Program-made: the position numbers and the translations under genes | Notes under the pieces: model-generated | Seen by the model: only the letters and a program-made list of their open reading frames with translations | What the model was told of the DNA's origin: nothing | Database searches by the model: none | From: Vigna angularis | Lineage: Eukaryota; Streptophyta; Magnoliopsida; Fabales; Fabaceae | DNA length: 64,000 nucleotides | Direction of reading: 5' to 3' | NCBI RefSeq assembly: GCF_016808095.1 | Contig: NC_068978.1 | Span: 24,687,306 to 24,751,305 of the forward strand | Shown here: positions 21,901-34,375 of the stretch, one piece after another | Position numbering within the stretch: position 1 is the stretch's first letter | How the letters are laid out: each line of letters opens with the position of its first letter

Positions 21901-24116
21901 TGAGAAATTTATTATTATTCCCCTAACCCTACTTATTGATGATAGGCTAGGAACTGAAATTCTATATTCTTCATCATTATCTTCGATCATATATACTTCA
22001 AACATGTAAAATAATAATGGTAATTCTTCCATCGAAAAGGACTGATTGTTTGGTGATGGTTATATGACGAACAAGGAATGTTTTAACTTGTACGAGTTCA
22101 TGATAGGGTAATACTATTATAGATACATATAATTTGGACCAAATTGAAGTTCGGATCCAAACGTTTATTAGTGGGTACATCTTCTTAATAAATGAGATAC
22201 AAGTTGGTGTTCAAACAAACCAATTAAATTATATAATAGTTTAAACCTAAAATAATTTTATAATTTGTTTGATTTTGATGGGTGTTTCATTCTTAGTTCC
22301 AAAACAAAACTAACATAAAGGAAGCACATCCTTAAATAATACTATATTTCTTTTTATTCATTCTACTTCAGAATAAAACCAAATAATTAATGAGTACAAG
22401 ATTAAATAACAACTAAATTTTAAAATAAAAAATAATTATTCATTATATTCAAACTATTTAATAAACTAAAAATAATTCATATTTAAAATAGTCTATATTA
22501 TTAAAAAAATTATAACTGATTTGTGAATTAGAGTTTAAATTAATCTTTAATGTTTGTTATCAAAATTTTAGAGACTAATTACTATTATTTTACAAAATAA
22601 TAGTAAATAGATAAAATGTTGATAATTAATTTTAGAAATAAATTTATATTTTAACTCAAAAATTAATTATAATTTTATTTATTTATAATAAAAATTATTT
22701 TAAATATTAATAGTGATAAATTATTATTTTTTATTTTTTTATTTAATAATTTTATTGTAGTGAATAATGGATTATATAAATATCTAAACTAATGACATTA
22801 CATTTATACTTTTCAAAGCCTTCTAGATGCAAAGATGCTAAATTGTTAAAATCTAAACGCTAAACTCAACATGTTTATGATTATATCATATCACTTCTGT
22901 ATTTAAATGGTGTATAGAGAATAAACTAGTCTCTAATATATCTAGTTATTTTGATCCAAGGACTTAAGAAAAAAAATTAGATTACATAACCCTTTTACGT
23001 AAAATTGCATTGAAAACTGTTAATGATTAATAATGTGCTTTATATTGTAAGAACCACGAATTAATCTAATTTTAAGTTTTATGTAAATCAATTCCAACTA
23101 ACAACACTATATTTTTCTGGTAAGATTAATTGGATAACGTTTACTTCATAATTATCATAAAAAAGTTTAAAAAAAACATATATTTTACATCAAGTTTTCG
23201 AAACCAATGTAATATGTCATACGATGGCAATTTTAAAATATTAGAAAAACGTTGTTAGAAACAAAAAACAGGATTTTCTAGATTAGGTTATTGAGCAACT
23301 GAACTTGTAATTTCCCGATTGACGTAAATCTTGTATTTTTTTCTCAAATTTTGAGATTCATGACGAACTATATTACATCAGAAGCATACAATTAAGGTAG
23401 AGAAACTTTCTAGATTTGTTCACACATAACTGATATCGATAAACGACATAAAGTCTCTTTTCAAACATGCATTTCACTCAATTTTTTAATTTTTATGTTG
23501 TCATCATTCTAATCTTGAAACTTGTTTCTCTCTTTTCCTAATTTTGTTTTAAACTAGAAGTGGTAAATTCTCGCTTCAAATTATATTAAAAAATAATAAA
23601 GTATTAAAATTAAAGAGACGGATAAAACTAAAACTTAACTAAAAGACAAACCAATAAATAGGAAAACCAACATTGGTTAATTAGAAAAAAATAGTTAATT
23701 GATTATCAATAAAATAATAAATTATATATCATATTTAAAAATAATTAAAAGTAAATGAAGTCTTTTTTAGATAATGTTTGAGTATTTTATTATTAAAAGG
23801 TAAAGTTTATAAATAAAAAATGGACTATTCAATTTATTTAAAAAAGACTAGTGTCTCTTATAATTTTCGTTTTCTTTTTCTAGTCTTCTCTCTATAAGAT
23901 TTTAATGAATTTATTAATGTTTTGAATATTAAAATTTGTCGTATAGAACTTAGCACATGATAGAGTAATCCCATTTAATCAGAATTTTTTTTGAGTAAGT
24001 TTATCTTTATTCTGATTTTTTATTACTTTTTAGAAAACATTTAGATTAATGTATTAATTTGTATGATAAATTAGAGATCACAACATGTTTTGGATCATTA
24101 AAAGTGCATTATGAAT
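18951..24116. other. AT-rich intergenic DNA, no gene seen
   Basis: Very AT-rich, especially 20,950-23,900. Frames here are short and low in complexity. No domain or transposon terminus was recognised. Around 19,960-20,060 there is a short GGTGGTGGTGG-containing patch, not coding on present evidence. Confidence 0.35.
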
Positions 24117-24198
24117 GTTTCAACACTAAAGATCGTCTAACATTTTGGTCATTTAATTAATGACTTAAGTTGTCTTGGTCATCTAACTCTTTAAGTCT

Positions 24199-24280
24199 AA
24201 TACTTGAGTCGTCTAATACCTGAGTCGTCTAATACTTGAGTCGTCTAATACCTAAATTGTCTAATAACTTAATGTATACT
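24199..24280 (+). repeat. 16-bp tandem repeat
   Basis: The unit AATACTTGAGTCGTCT is repeated about four to five times with small changes. Related TCTAA/CTTAAGT words extend it to roughly 24,130-24,310. Confidence 0.75.
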
Positions 24281-24839
24281 AACTTAAGTTTTCTATAAAC
24301 TTAGGTCTTCTAATGCTTTGTGCAACACTCCTTTCAGGATGTCACTTGTAGTTTATAAAACATTCACTAACTTAGAGAAATATAACTTAATACCATCACT
24401 AAATTGTGAACTTAAAAAAAAACTTTTATTTAATCAACATAAACAAATGATAAAACCAAAACATCTTTATGTCAATTCAAAATTAAAAAAATGTCAAATG
24501 TTACAACTTAACAAAACATTTTCCTAATACATTAAAAAAAACTGGTGAAAGTTTTTCCACCATGTCTCCTTACTCTATACGTCTCTAGCATTATCTATAA
24601 CAACATATGTTTCATATAACAACATGAGTAATACGATCATTGAAACAACAGAAACAAGTAAGAATTATCTAACCAGAAAATAGACATTACAATGTAATAA
24701 CCATAATACTCACCTACACGGTTCAAACCAACAATTCAACATCCATGAAACAAAACCACATCATGAAAATCATCTAGTCATATTACAATCAAGGAATACT
24801 CAAATAATATGCCCGTCCTTCGTAACATACCGTCATCCT
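24281..24839. other. AT-rich, no gene seen
   Basis: Only short low-complexity frames; nothing recognised. Confidence 0.3.
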
Positions 24840-25870
24840 GCCTGCTCACCAAAGTCTTATAGTAAGAGTGATCATATTTGCTTCCATAAGCCTTATCAAT
24901 AAAAACTATGTTTATTCACTAAAGTCTTACCAACAGAGCACTATACTCAGCTTAAGCCCAAAGCCTAACCTCCCCTTTTCCCCGACTCACCACATCTGGG
25001 CAAAAAGGAACCAAGCCTGACTTTACAATTATGGGCAAAAAGACATAACACACAATTTTTTCTTCTAGCACCAATTAAACTGATGAGACAAACCACATAA
25101 CTACATCTTACAACACCAACCGAACCGACAAATCACATTAGACAATCACGTTAAAAAACAACCAAGCAACTAACAAAAACAACTTGGCCAAAAGAACAAA
25201 ACAACTCATCCACATTCAACGAAAGCATGACAAACAACATAAACAACTCAGCCAAAAACAAAAAAACTCAACCACATTCAACCACAACCCGACAAATAAT
25301 GGAAACATCTTGACCAAGGTCAGAAACCTTGTGATCGATCTCCAAAACCTATATGGCAAGTTCTAAAACATCCCTACTGAGATCCAAAACAAATTGGTAG
25401 AAACCAACCTAGCATGGTAAGAAATCACACAACACGGCTTAAAAAAACACAACACGACAAAGCTAGCGTAGCTTAGCCAAAAGAAAACACAACCCAAACA
25501 AGACCAACCCAGCTCTGCAAAGACTAACCCAACTCTGCAAAGACTAACCCAGCTCAGTAAAGACCAAAACAGCCCGACAAAAGACCACTACAACCCAACA
25601 AACCCATCCCAAAACCCTATTGGATTCAACTTCAAAAGACAAACACTAATTCAATAATATTAACAACAACATTGATTCAAACTAAAACATCATTATTCAA
25701 ACTCCAAACAACCTGATAAAACCATACACAACTCGGTTTAAATCACCAATAGCTCAATACAACCACAAACATGTTTGATTCAAAACTTACATAACACAGA
25801 TAAAACTTAAACCAATATGGGCTAAACTAAAAACAACAGGTTACCAAATCTAATAGCACGATTCACACTA
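24840..25870 (-). repeat. Strand-skewed (A/C-rich) LTR-like repeat
   Basis: The plus strand is strikingly poor in G and T (AACCCAGCTCTGCAAAGACT repeated about three times near 25,510-25,560, plus many CAACCCGACAAA words). Its complement resembles the GAGCTGTTTGGG-rich block at 51,180-51,960, which suggests the same kind of gypsy LTR in opposite orientation. Borders unknown. Confidence 0.4.
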
Positions 25871-26254
25871 TAAATAACTCGACACCCTTTTATTTCTAGT
25901 TTAACCAACAATTATGTGTTATTCCACTATGCACTTTACCATACATCAGCCTACAATTTAACCATTAAACATATATATCACTATAACCATAATTAGCCAT
26001 ATACTTAATAACAAAACCATTATCTTTGCCAACAAAAATTATGCACTATGGGTATATCCTATACCCCCAAAATAATGTAGATCATTCTAACCCAATAATT
26101 CAATAATCTCAATAAAAATAACTCAAAATTATACATACTTATCATAATTAATTCTCTAAAAAAATTTACTAACTTCAAGAAACTCCTTCATATGCAACAA
26201 ATTATAATACATACGTAGACTTCTCTTAACATGCAAGTAACACAAATGAATCCA

Positions 26255-27013
26255 CCGACTTCAATCACACACGTGGTTATAGTATAACACCACCACCCTG
26301 TTACCAATGGAAAGCATTGGTGTCTTGAAGATAATGATTTTGATGATGTTACAAAGTGAAGAATATAAAGACCCTTGTTGCATTAAGTTTAAAAGCATTT
26401 CTGCATAACAAAAGATACCAGGACCGAGCGGTAGAAGGTATGACCAAGACCGAGCGGTCAAGACCGAGCAGTCGAAGGCAATGACCGAGACCAAGTAAGG
26501 TATGACCAAGACCGAGCAGTTGAAGCCATGACCGAGACCAAGTGAGGTATGACCAAGACCGAGCAGTGGAAGGCATAACCAAGAACAAGCAAGGCATGAA
26601 CGAGTCCAAGCGGTTGGACAGTGAAGTGGTGGTAGGAAGAATTGAATCCTGGAAATCGAGAAAAGGCATGACTATGACTAAACAGTCATTAACAGATGAA
26701 TGCTCAACACTAACTGAACTCAAGCTGAATTATGTTAAGTGTAGAATAAAATGTTAGAAATTGGAACGCGGAGAGAAGTTTAGCCGCATGATGGATAGCG
26801 GTAAGAAAGAAGAAGAGGAGCACCAAATGGTGGAAAGATATCAGAAAGAAGAAGAAAAAAGCCGAATGGCAGAAGGCTGTGAGGGTTCAAACCGAACAGA
26901 AGGAATTTGTTCTCATCTCTTTACTTTCCAAAAAATCATAAAACCCTAAATATTATACTTTTGCTTATGCCAAAGTTCGATCTCACTACCCTAAGTTCTA
27001 AACCAATAGTCCA
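26255..27013 (+). repeat. Unclassified LTR-like repeat with 47-bp tandem units
   Basis: Sequence such as TTGAAGATAATGATTTTGAT (26,316 on) is typical of LTR starts. At 26,422-26,610 a unit of about 47 bp (ATGACCGAGACCAAGT(A/G)AGG... GACCGAGCAGT) is repeated about three to four times. The frames crossing it are repeat artefacts. The gag-only element at 27014 inserted at its right edge. Confidence 0.45.
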
Positions 27014-28061
27014 TGTCAGAGCGGCTGCAACAGAATGGTTAGGGTGGGATAACAAACCAACAGGGTTTTAATATGAACGTGTGCCTTTTAATTTCTACTC
27101 AATTAAACTTACCAAACAAATAATAAAGACAAATAAAGAGAGTAAGGTTGAGAGAAATTTGCACAGATGATTTTATCCTGGTTCGGATCTTACCAATCCT
27201 ACGTCCAGTCGCTTATCTCAAAACAAGATAAACAGTTTACTACTCACAAAACAATTACAAATTACAATCACAAAGAAACAATTTGTAAAAGTTTAGAAAC
27301 CACCTCTCTTGATACCACAAGAGATGAACCTGCACCTCCTTTGAGTCTTCACAAAGGATGAACACCTCCTTCGAATACTTCACGAAGGATGAACTTCCTC
27401 TTCCGAAACACATCCTCAGACACACCAAGGATGAACCGGCTATTTCCTCTATCACCTTAGCAGCATTTCACCAACTCCACAGACACGAGTTTCACAAGCC
27501 GAACAAGAACACATAAGTCTCAATGATTTTTGAGTACTAGAGCACAAGGGAAGAATTGTTGTTGATGGAAAATGAGAGCCTATTTATAGACTCACGCAAA
27601 TACTATTCTGTTCTTTGTTTCCAGCCATTTAACGCTTTTAATCGATTAATATTAGTGTTAATCGATTAGAATGAGTATAACGGCTAGTTTTAACGGCTAT
27701 AAAACTCCAACAGTCACTTTTAATCGATTAAAATGTATTTTAATCGATTAGCTAATACATTAAAATTTATTTTAATCTATTAAATCGGTAAGAGTTTAGT
27801 TTTCAGCTTTTACTTGTTTTAATCGATTAACATTATGTTTAATTGATTAAAATATTGTGATTTTGACTCTAGACATCAATTATATAATATAAAAGTACAT
27901 GGAATCAAAACCACTAAAAATCTAAGTCCTAGACACTCAACTACAATTATTACAAAAGCTTTCCATTGCAATACAAGTCTTCATAACATCTTCTTGAATC
28001 TTGATTTCTCTTGACTTGATTTGGACATCATCAAAACTTCATCTTCATCATTTTGCTAACA
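27014..28061 (-). repeat. 3' LTR of gag-only copy 2 (1048 bp)
   Basis: On the minus strand it starts TGTTAGCAAAATG and ends CCGCTCTGACA. It retains the promoter box (TCTATAAATAGG, complement at 27,579-27,591) and several TTAATCGATTAA palindromes (27,639-27,850). Confidence 0.85.
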
Positions 28062-28986
28062 TTCTCCCCTTTTTGATGATGATAAAAAACTCCTTTGATT
28101 TAAAGCTTTTAGTAATAATCTGGATAAAAACACAACTTTTGGAAGAAAAGAGCATTAGTGAATAAACACAAATAAGCTTTAAACATTTTCTCCCCCTAAG
28201 ATAATACTCCCCCTTAATAAAAGCATGTATGCATATGACCTAAATATATTTCAAATTTAAAGATTCATTCAAACATACACAATAGGAGATTTAAAGCAAA
28301 TAATTTTAGGATAAGGAACTTATAAAACATTGTTTAAACATACATTGAACTATACAAGATAAGAATTTTAAAGCATACAAAAAATATGGCTAGTTTTTCA
28401 AAATTGCGAAACTGGAACGCATTTAATCGATTAAAGCTAGGTTTAATCGATTTTGCTTTAATCGATTATTTTGAAGAGTAATCGATTAAAAATGCTATTT
28501 TTCGTAAAACACTAAAATAAATGCACAAAAATGGATCAAAATGCAATCCTAAGAGATTTCTAAAAATTCTTAGATCTCTTCTAATGTTTACCCCTTTAGA
28601 TATGCCTCCAATTTCGTAATGATAATCTTCTAGGTTGTTTCCACATTTTGTTTAGATCTTCATCTTGAGGATTGTCATCATTCTTCACTTCATTTGTTGT
28701 CTTCTACAAGTCTTCATCATTACCTGCATCTAATTCAACTGACTCAAGAGGTTTTGCCTCAAGGTCTACCATTTCATCAAAGACAACATGAAAAGATTCT
28801 TCTATTTCAAATGTTTTCCAAATGAAAACTATATATGCTTTGTATATTAGAAAATATCCAAAAAAATAGTTTCATCGGCCTTGGAATAAAATTTTCTTAA
28901 ATTTTTTTTAAAAAATTCTTAAATATTAAACAATAGGTACCCAACTACTTGTATGGGTCCTTTGGGTTAGATTTAGAAAAATGAAA

Positions 28987-30578
28987 TCATTTTACAACCC
29001 AAACATATCTACCACTTGAAACACCATAATGCTTAATTTTACATTTATTTGAAGTATGACCCTTTTTCATACAATAAAAGCATGAAACACCATTATTATG
29101 TTTATTTTTAATTTTAGGAACATACTTATTTTTAACAACCTTATTTTCATTATTTTTACTACATTCTCCTAAGGTTGTTTGTTCTAGTAGTTTCTTAAAA
29201 TTTTCACAAGATGCACCATCACTACTAGTAAATTTACCCTTTTCATAAAATAAAATTTTATTTTTCAAATTTTTATTCTCTTTAAGAATATTTTCAAAGT
29301 CTAATTTAAATTTTTATTTTCTTCAAAAATATTTTCAAAATTCAAATTTAAATTTTTATTTTCTTCAAGAATATTTTCAAAATTCAATTTTAATTCTTTG
29401 TAATTCTTTTTCAGTTTCTTATGACATTTATCTAATTTTTCTAATTCTACTATTAAAGTAGCATAAGTTTCATGCAATTCATCTTCACTAAATTGACTGT
29501 AATTATCAGAATCGCTAGATGTACTTACTTGGCTTCTAGCGTCGTCGTCTGCCATCAAACAAATGTTTTCTTCTTCATCAGATTCGCTCAAATCAGAAAT
29601 TGTTTGATTGTCATCCTCCCATGCAATATAGGCCTTCTTTTTCTTGAAGTTTTTCTTTTCTTTCTTTTCTTCACCCTTCTTTTGATTTGAGCAGTCAACT
29701 TTTAAGTGCCCCTTTTCTCCGAAGCCGTAGCATCTGTAATTTGAGGAAGATCCTTGATTTTCTCTCTTTTCATATCTAAATCTTCCTTTGTCTTTTGATT
29801 TCATGAACATGTTAAGCCTTTTGATCACAAGACTCAAATTTTCTTCATCATCCGAGTCTTCATCTTCTATCTTGCTTTTGCTTCTTTCGACCTCAGATTT
29901 GAAAGCTAGCGTCTTTTTCTTAGATTTTGCTTCTTCTTCATCTAGTCTTCAAAGATCAAGCTCATGCTCTCTCAACTTTCCAAATAGTGCCGCCATGGTC
30001 ATTGTCTTGAGGTTTTGTGACTCCCAAATTGTAGTCACCTTTGGTTGCCACGACCTTTGGTTGTAGAAATTACAGTCATCATTTTCGAAAGACTTACCTA
30101 GACCAATGAGATGATTTACTATGTTGGTGAAGCGTTTCTGAACATCTGAAATTGTTTCTCCTTGCTTCATTCTGAACATTTCGTATTCTTGAATTAGGGT
30201 ATTCTTTCTTGCTCTCTTTACGTCATTTGTACCTTCGTGGGTCACTCTCAACACTTCCCACATTTCTTGAGCGGTCTTACACACATAGACCCTGTAAAAC
30301 TCGTCAACGGTTAAAGCAGGTGAAATAATGTTTCAAGCTTTCACATCATTTTGAAATCTCTTCTTATCTTCAGTAGTCCACTGAACACGTGGCTTTGGTT
30401 CCTACATATTGTTAGTAGGAACAAAAGGGCCAAATGCAATAGCTTCTCAAATATCAACATCAATTGACTCAATAAATATTTGCATTCTAACCTTTCAGAA
30501 TACATAATTTTCACCTGTGAATAGGGGTGGTCTATTGATAGAAGCACCCTCTACAATATTTTGATATGATCCTGCCAT
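28987..30578 (-). pseudogene. gag pseudogene of gag-only copy 2
   Basis: It begins at an ATG complementing 30576-30578 (MAG...) and ends at TGA 28987-28989, collinear with the intact gag at 55286-56941. Breaks include frameshifts near 30,290-30,340, a TGA replacing a Gly codon near 29,950, and another shift near 29,820. Open pieces read 29949-30284 (copia-type Gag core, EYEMFRMKQGE), 29301-29837 (first knuckle region CYGFGEKGHLKVDC, where one Cys has become Phe) and 28987-29268 (second knuckle CFYCMKKGHTSNKC). The change in the first knuckle would damage nucleic-acid binding even if the frame were open. Confidence 0.85.
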
Positions 30579-30598
30579 TTGAATAACTATCAAATCGA

Positions 30599-30610
30599 GC
30601 TCTGATGCCA
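30599..30610 (-). other. Primer-binding site of gag-only copy 2
   Basis: The complement reads TGGCATCAGAGC, one base from the TGGTATCAGAGC initiator-Met-tRNA type site, two bases inside the 5' LTR end. Confidence 0.75.
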
Positions 30611-30612
30611 AT

Positions 30613-31498
30613 TGTTAGAGCGGCTGCAGCGGAATGGTTAGCGTGGGATAACAAACCAAGAGGGTTTTTAATATGAATGTGTGACTTTTAATTTCTACTC
30701 AATTAAACTTACCAAGCAAATAATAAAGAGAAATAAAGAGATTAAAGTTGAGAGAAATTTGCACAGATGATTTTATCCTAGTTCGGATCTTACCAATCCT
30801 ACGTCCAGTCGCTTATCTCAAAACAAGATAAACAATTTACTACTCACAAAACAATTACAAATTACAATCACAAAGAAACAATTTGTAAAAGTTTAGAAAC
30901 CACCTCTCTTGATACCACAAGAGATGAACCTACACCTCCTTTGAGTCTTCACAAAGGATGAACACCTCCTTCGAATACTTCACGAAGGATGAACTTCCTC
31001 TTCTGAAACACTTCCTTAGACACACCAAGGATGAACCGGTTATTTCCTCTGTCACCTTAGCAGCATTTAACACTTTTAATCGATTAATATTAGTGTTAAT
31101 CGATTAAAATGAGTATAACGACTAGTTTTAACGGCTATAAAACTCCAACGGTCACTTTTAATCGATTAAAATGTATTTTAATCGACTAGGGAATAGATTA
31201 AAATTTATTTTAATCTATTAAATCGGTAAAAGTTGAGTTTTCAACTTTTACTTGTTTTAATCGATAAACACTATGTTTAATCGATTAAAATATTGTGATT
31301 TTGACTTAGACATCAATTATATATTATAAAAGTACATGGAACCAAAACCACTAAAAATCTAAGTCCTAGACACTGAACTACAATTATTACAAAAGCTTTC
31401 CATTGCAATACAAGTCTTCATAACATCTTCTTGAATCTTGATTTCTCTTGACTTGATTTGGACATCATTAAAACTTCATCTTCATCATTTTGCTAACA
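30613..31498 (-). repeat. 5' LTR of gag-only copy 2, promoter deleted (886 bp)
   Basis: Matches the 3' LTR but lacks the counterpart of about 27,469-27,626, which contains the TATA box and probable transcription start. The joint (CAGCATTT / CCATTTAAC in the other LTR) has short shared ATTT sequence, suggesting deletion by illegitimate recombination. Confidence 0.85.
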
Positions 31499-31689
31499 GT
31501 CCAAACCAAACAAACTATCTCATAAATCTTGCCATTCACATACACAACTAACAATTCAAAGAACATCACACACAACACACCCAAAATATAATAATATAAA
31601 GAAATAAATCAAATCCAATGCACACACAAAGAATTGAACACATGACCTCCAACCCATATTTGTATAACTTATTATTTATTATTTTAATT
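31499..31689. other. Short A/C-rich spacer
   Basis: Continues the sequence split by the element at 27014; no gene seen. Confidence 0.3.
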
Positions 31690-34375
31690 AATGTTGCCCA
31701 CGCCCACACCACCCTTCTAGAATTTTATTAAATGCATAATCTATTTTGATCTTCAAATCATATTGATCAATTTCTTATCTAAAATGTATATGTTAGACAC
31801 TTTCTTATAGTCGTCTAATGCAGCTAAACTTCTAACTAGACACTTACTTATCCAGTATGTTTTTATTATCATCAAAGCCTTATTGGTTATTGGGACTCCT
31901 CTAATTTCACACAACTTGGTTTCTTTTTCATCATGAAGAAGACCCTCGAGCAATCATCATCAAATGTGAATTTAGCATCCTTGAGCAATAGGATCTTAAG
32001 AAGGTTAGAAATTTGTTGATAGGATGAGCTAAATTATTAGAAATGGTTTTAATCATTATTGCACAACAAAAAGGCATAACAAATATTTTATATCTTTAAC
32101 ATGTTGATGCTTGATGTTTAATCCATTCATAGATAGTGAAACATGCTTAAAAGAGATTAGAAATCTAGTTTCTAGTAATATTAATCGGTTATATAAGTGG
32201 TATAATTCATTAGATCAAACCAGAAAACTTAGATTTTATAATAGAGGCAATGCACTCTATTATAATCGATTATATAAGTTGTATAATCGGCTAAAACATA
32301 AAGTGAGGCTTAATCTGTTATATGAGTAACATAATATGTTAAAGAAGGAATATGTATGACAAATAAGCCTAAGTGTCAATATAATTGATTATGTAAATTA
32401 TTTAATCGATTAAAATAGAACATAAGGTGTAATCCATTATACAAGTAACCTAATCTGTTAGGTTACTTGAAACCAGCAGTTATAGGCTTAATTGTGCAAA
32501 TAATCGATTATGCACGAGTAATAATATGTTAAAACATAGACAAAAGCATAATAGATTATGCACATAACGTAATCGATTAAAGTGCGTCAGGATTTCAAAA
32601 TCCTATATATATGTGACTTGAGATTGATTCTTTAACGTTCTAATTTTCAAACACTAACACCTTTGTGGAGCTTTGATTATAGGTGATCTCAAGAAACGTT
32701 TTTGGAGAGTTTAAGCTTCATTTGGTAATTATACATCAAGATCTCATTCAAGACAACTCTGAACTTCATACTTTCTGATAAATATGCACTTTGGGAGTGT
32801 ACTTTGATCAGGTTCTTCATCCATTTGTGACATTGGATACCTGTGTGAGGATAGCAAGGTTTGAGACCTGGGATTGCTTTTGTGATTCGTACGGGATTTA
32901 GTGTGTTTATCTCTTATTTTGATTTTGAGTGGTAAGAGGAGTGCAATTGAGGGTTGTCATTATATTCTTGTAAACTCGATCATTATACTGGATTCCTTTC
33001 AACTAAGGTTATTGAAGGGGGACTATATGTAGGCTTGTGATAGTTGAACCAATATAGATTGTTGTCTTGATCTTTCTATCATTCTCTTTATTTGTATTGA
33101 TTCATTTGCCTTTGACTATTGATTTCAAGTTTCAAGAACTAATAAATATTTCAAAAAGGGTTAGAACCAATTCACTCCCCTCCCCTCTTGGTTTGAGATA
33201 TAAGACTTCTCTTTTCTAACAATTTTTGAGAAATCCTTAATAAACCTTTACAGAACCTAGCATCTCGTAAGAAGTTTCTAATTCCCATAACATTAGTTAG
33301 AGGAAGGAGTTTTGCTATGATCTCTACCTCGATTGGATCAACTTAAATTCCTCTAAGAAATCTTATGACCAAGCACAATTCCTTCATTTACCATAAAATG
33401 GATTTTTTTTCCTAATTAAACCAAATTTGTCTCTACATATCTTTTCAGCACTATGTTGAGGTTTTACAAACAAGAAAGAAATGATGAAACAAATGTAGAG
33501 AAACCATCCATAAAAACATTTATGCTTTTTTCATTTATATATGAAAATATGAACAAAATACAACTTTGGAAGGTGGCTAGAGTGTTGCACTAGCCAAATG
33601 ACATTTTTTTTATATGCAAAGACTCCAAATGGACAAGTAAAAGTTGTCTTTTCCTGGTCTATTGAATCTACTACTATATGTCTATATTTTAAATATCATC
33701 CTAAAAGTAGTAATATGCTTGTCCAACTAGTCTTTCCAACATCTAATCCATAAAAGGAAAAGGAAAATTATCCTTCCTTGTTGTTTGGTTTGATTTTTTG
33801 TAATCAATGCACATTCTCACCGAGTAAGTGTCCTAGAAGGAATCAATTAATTGTTCTCGTTTGAATAATCAATATTCCTAACTTTTTAAGTACAACTAGA
33901 ACAAAGCTTACCCAAGAATTATCTACGATAGGATAAATCATTCAAATTTCAAGTAAATTTATCACCTTCTTCTTCACAACTTCTTTCATGGTAGGATTAA
34001 GGCCTTTTTCAGGTTGAACTAGAGGCTTTAATTGATCGTCAATAAAAAAAATTATGAATAGAATATGATGGATTGATACCTTTCATGTTTGATAGAGTCC
34101 ATCCTATAACTTCTTTGTAGGCCTTTAATACCCTAACCAACCTTAATTGCTTCTTCAATCTTTGTGAGTGAGATACTAAGAATTACATGTTTACTACCAT
34201 TTTCTCCGAGGAAAACATATTTTAGGTTTGGTGGTGGTTGCTTCAATTCTAATGAATGTTGTTGTTCTTGTGGCTTGTCCTCAAAGTCAAGCTCCAATTT
34301 TTTTAGCTTCAATACATGAAATTTTTGTAGCCTCGTCTACTTCTTTCAAACATTTTATCATTTCTTCCTTCTTTT
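31690..34375 (-). pseudogene. Ty3/gypsy pol relic (protease-RT linker, RT, RNase H), interrupted by a solo LTR
   Basis: Minus-strand reading, in order: linker with NLKYVFLGENGSKHVI (about 34,240-34,180), KGINPSYSIH, LNPTMKEVVKK (about 34,000-33,970), the RT segment RMCIDYKKSNQTTRKDNFP (about 33,830-33,770), then DQEKTTFTCPFGVFAYK (about 33,660-33,610). After that comes GIRNFLRDARF (about 33,290), then, beyond the LTR at 32014-33221, LLLKDAKFTFDDDC (about 31,990-31,945). These correspond to successive landmarks of plant Ty3/gypsy RT and RNase H. Many stops and shifts; the catalytic YxDD box region is corrupted. The join across the LTR is collinear, proving the LTR came later. Confidence 0.75.
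32014..33221 (+). mobile_element. Solo LTR (family A), uninterrupted copy (1208 bp)
   Basis: Starts TGTTGATAGG and ends TTTTCTAACA; same family as the LTR at 656-3635. It lies inside the RT/RNase H part of a gypsy relic, with imperfect flanking pentamers (AAATT and ATTTT). It carries several TAATCGATTA-like motifs (32,270-32,580). The region near 32,895-32,935 is the uninterrupted equivalent of the site where CACTA element 1 inserted in the other copy. Confidence 0.7.

Larger units (their letters stand above)
27014..31498 (-). mobile_element. Gag-only Sirevirus-like LTR retrotransposon, copy 2 (dead)
   Basis: Minus-strand element of 4485 bp, flanked by the 5-bp target duplication GTCCA (27009-27013 and 31499-31503). 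LTRs lie at 30613-31498 (5' in its own orientation) and 27014-28061 (3'). The primer-binding site TGGCATCAGAGC (complement of 30599-30610) resembles the Met-tRNA type. Polypurine tracts sit at 28062-28078 and about 28190-28225. The internal 2.55 kb holds only a broken gag gene; no protease, integrase, RT or RNase H. The same plan is seen in the copy at 54165, so absence of pol is a family trait. Its 5' LTR lost about 160 bp including the TATA box, so it cannot be transcribed normally. Confidence 0.88.
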
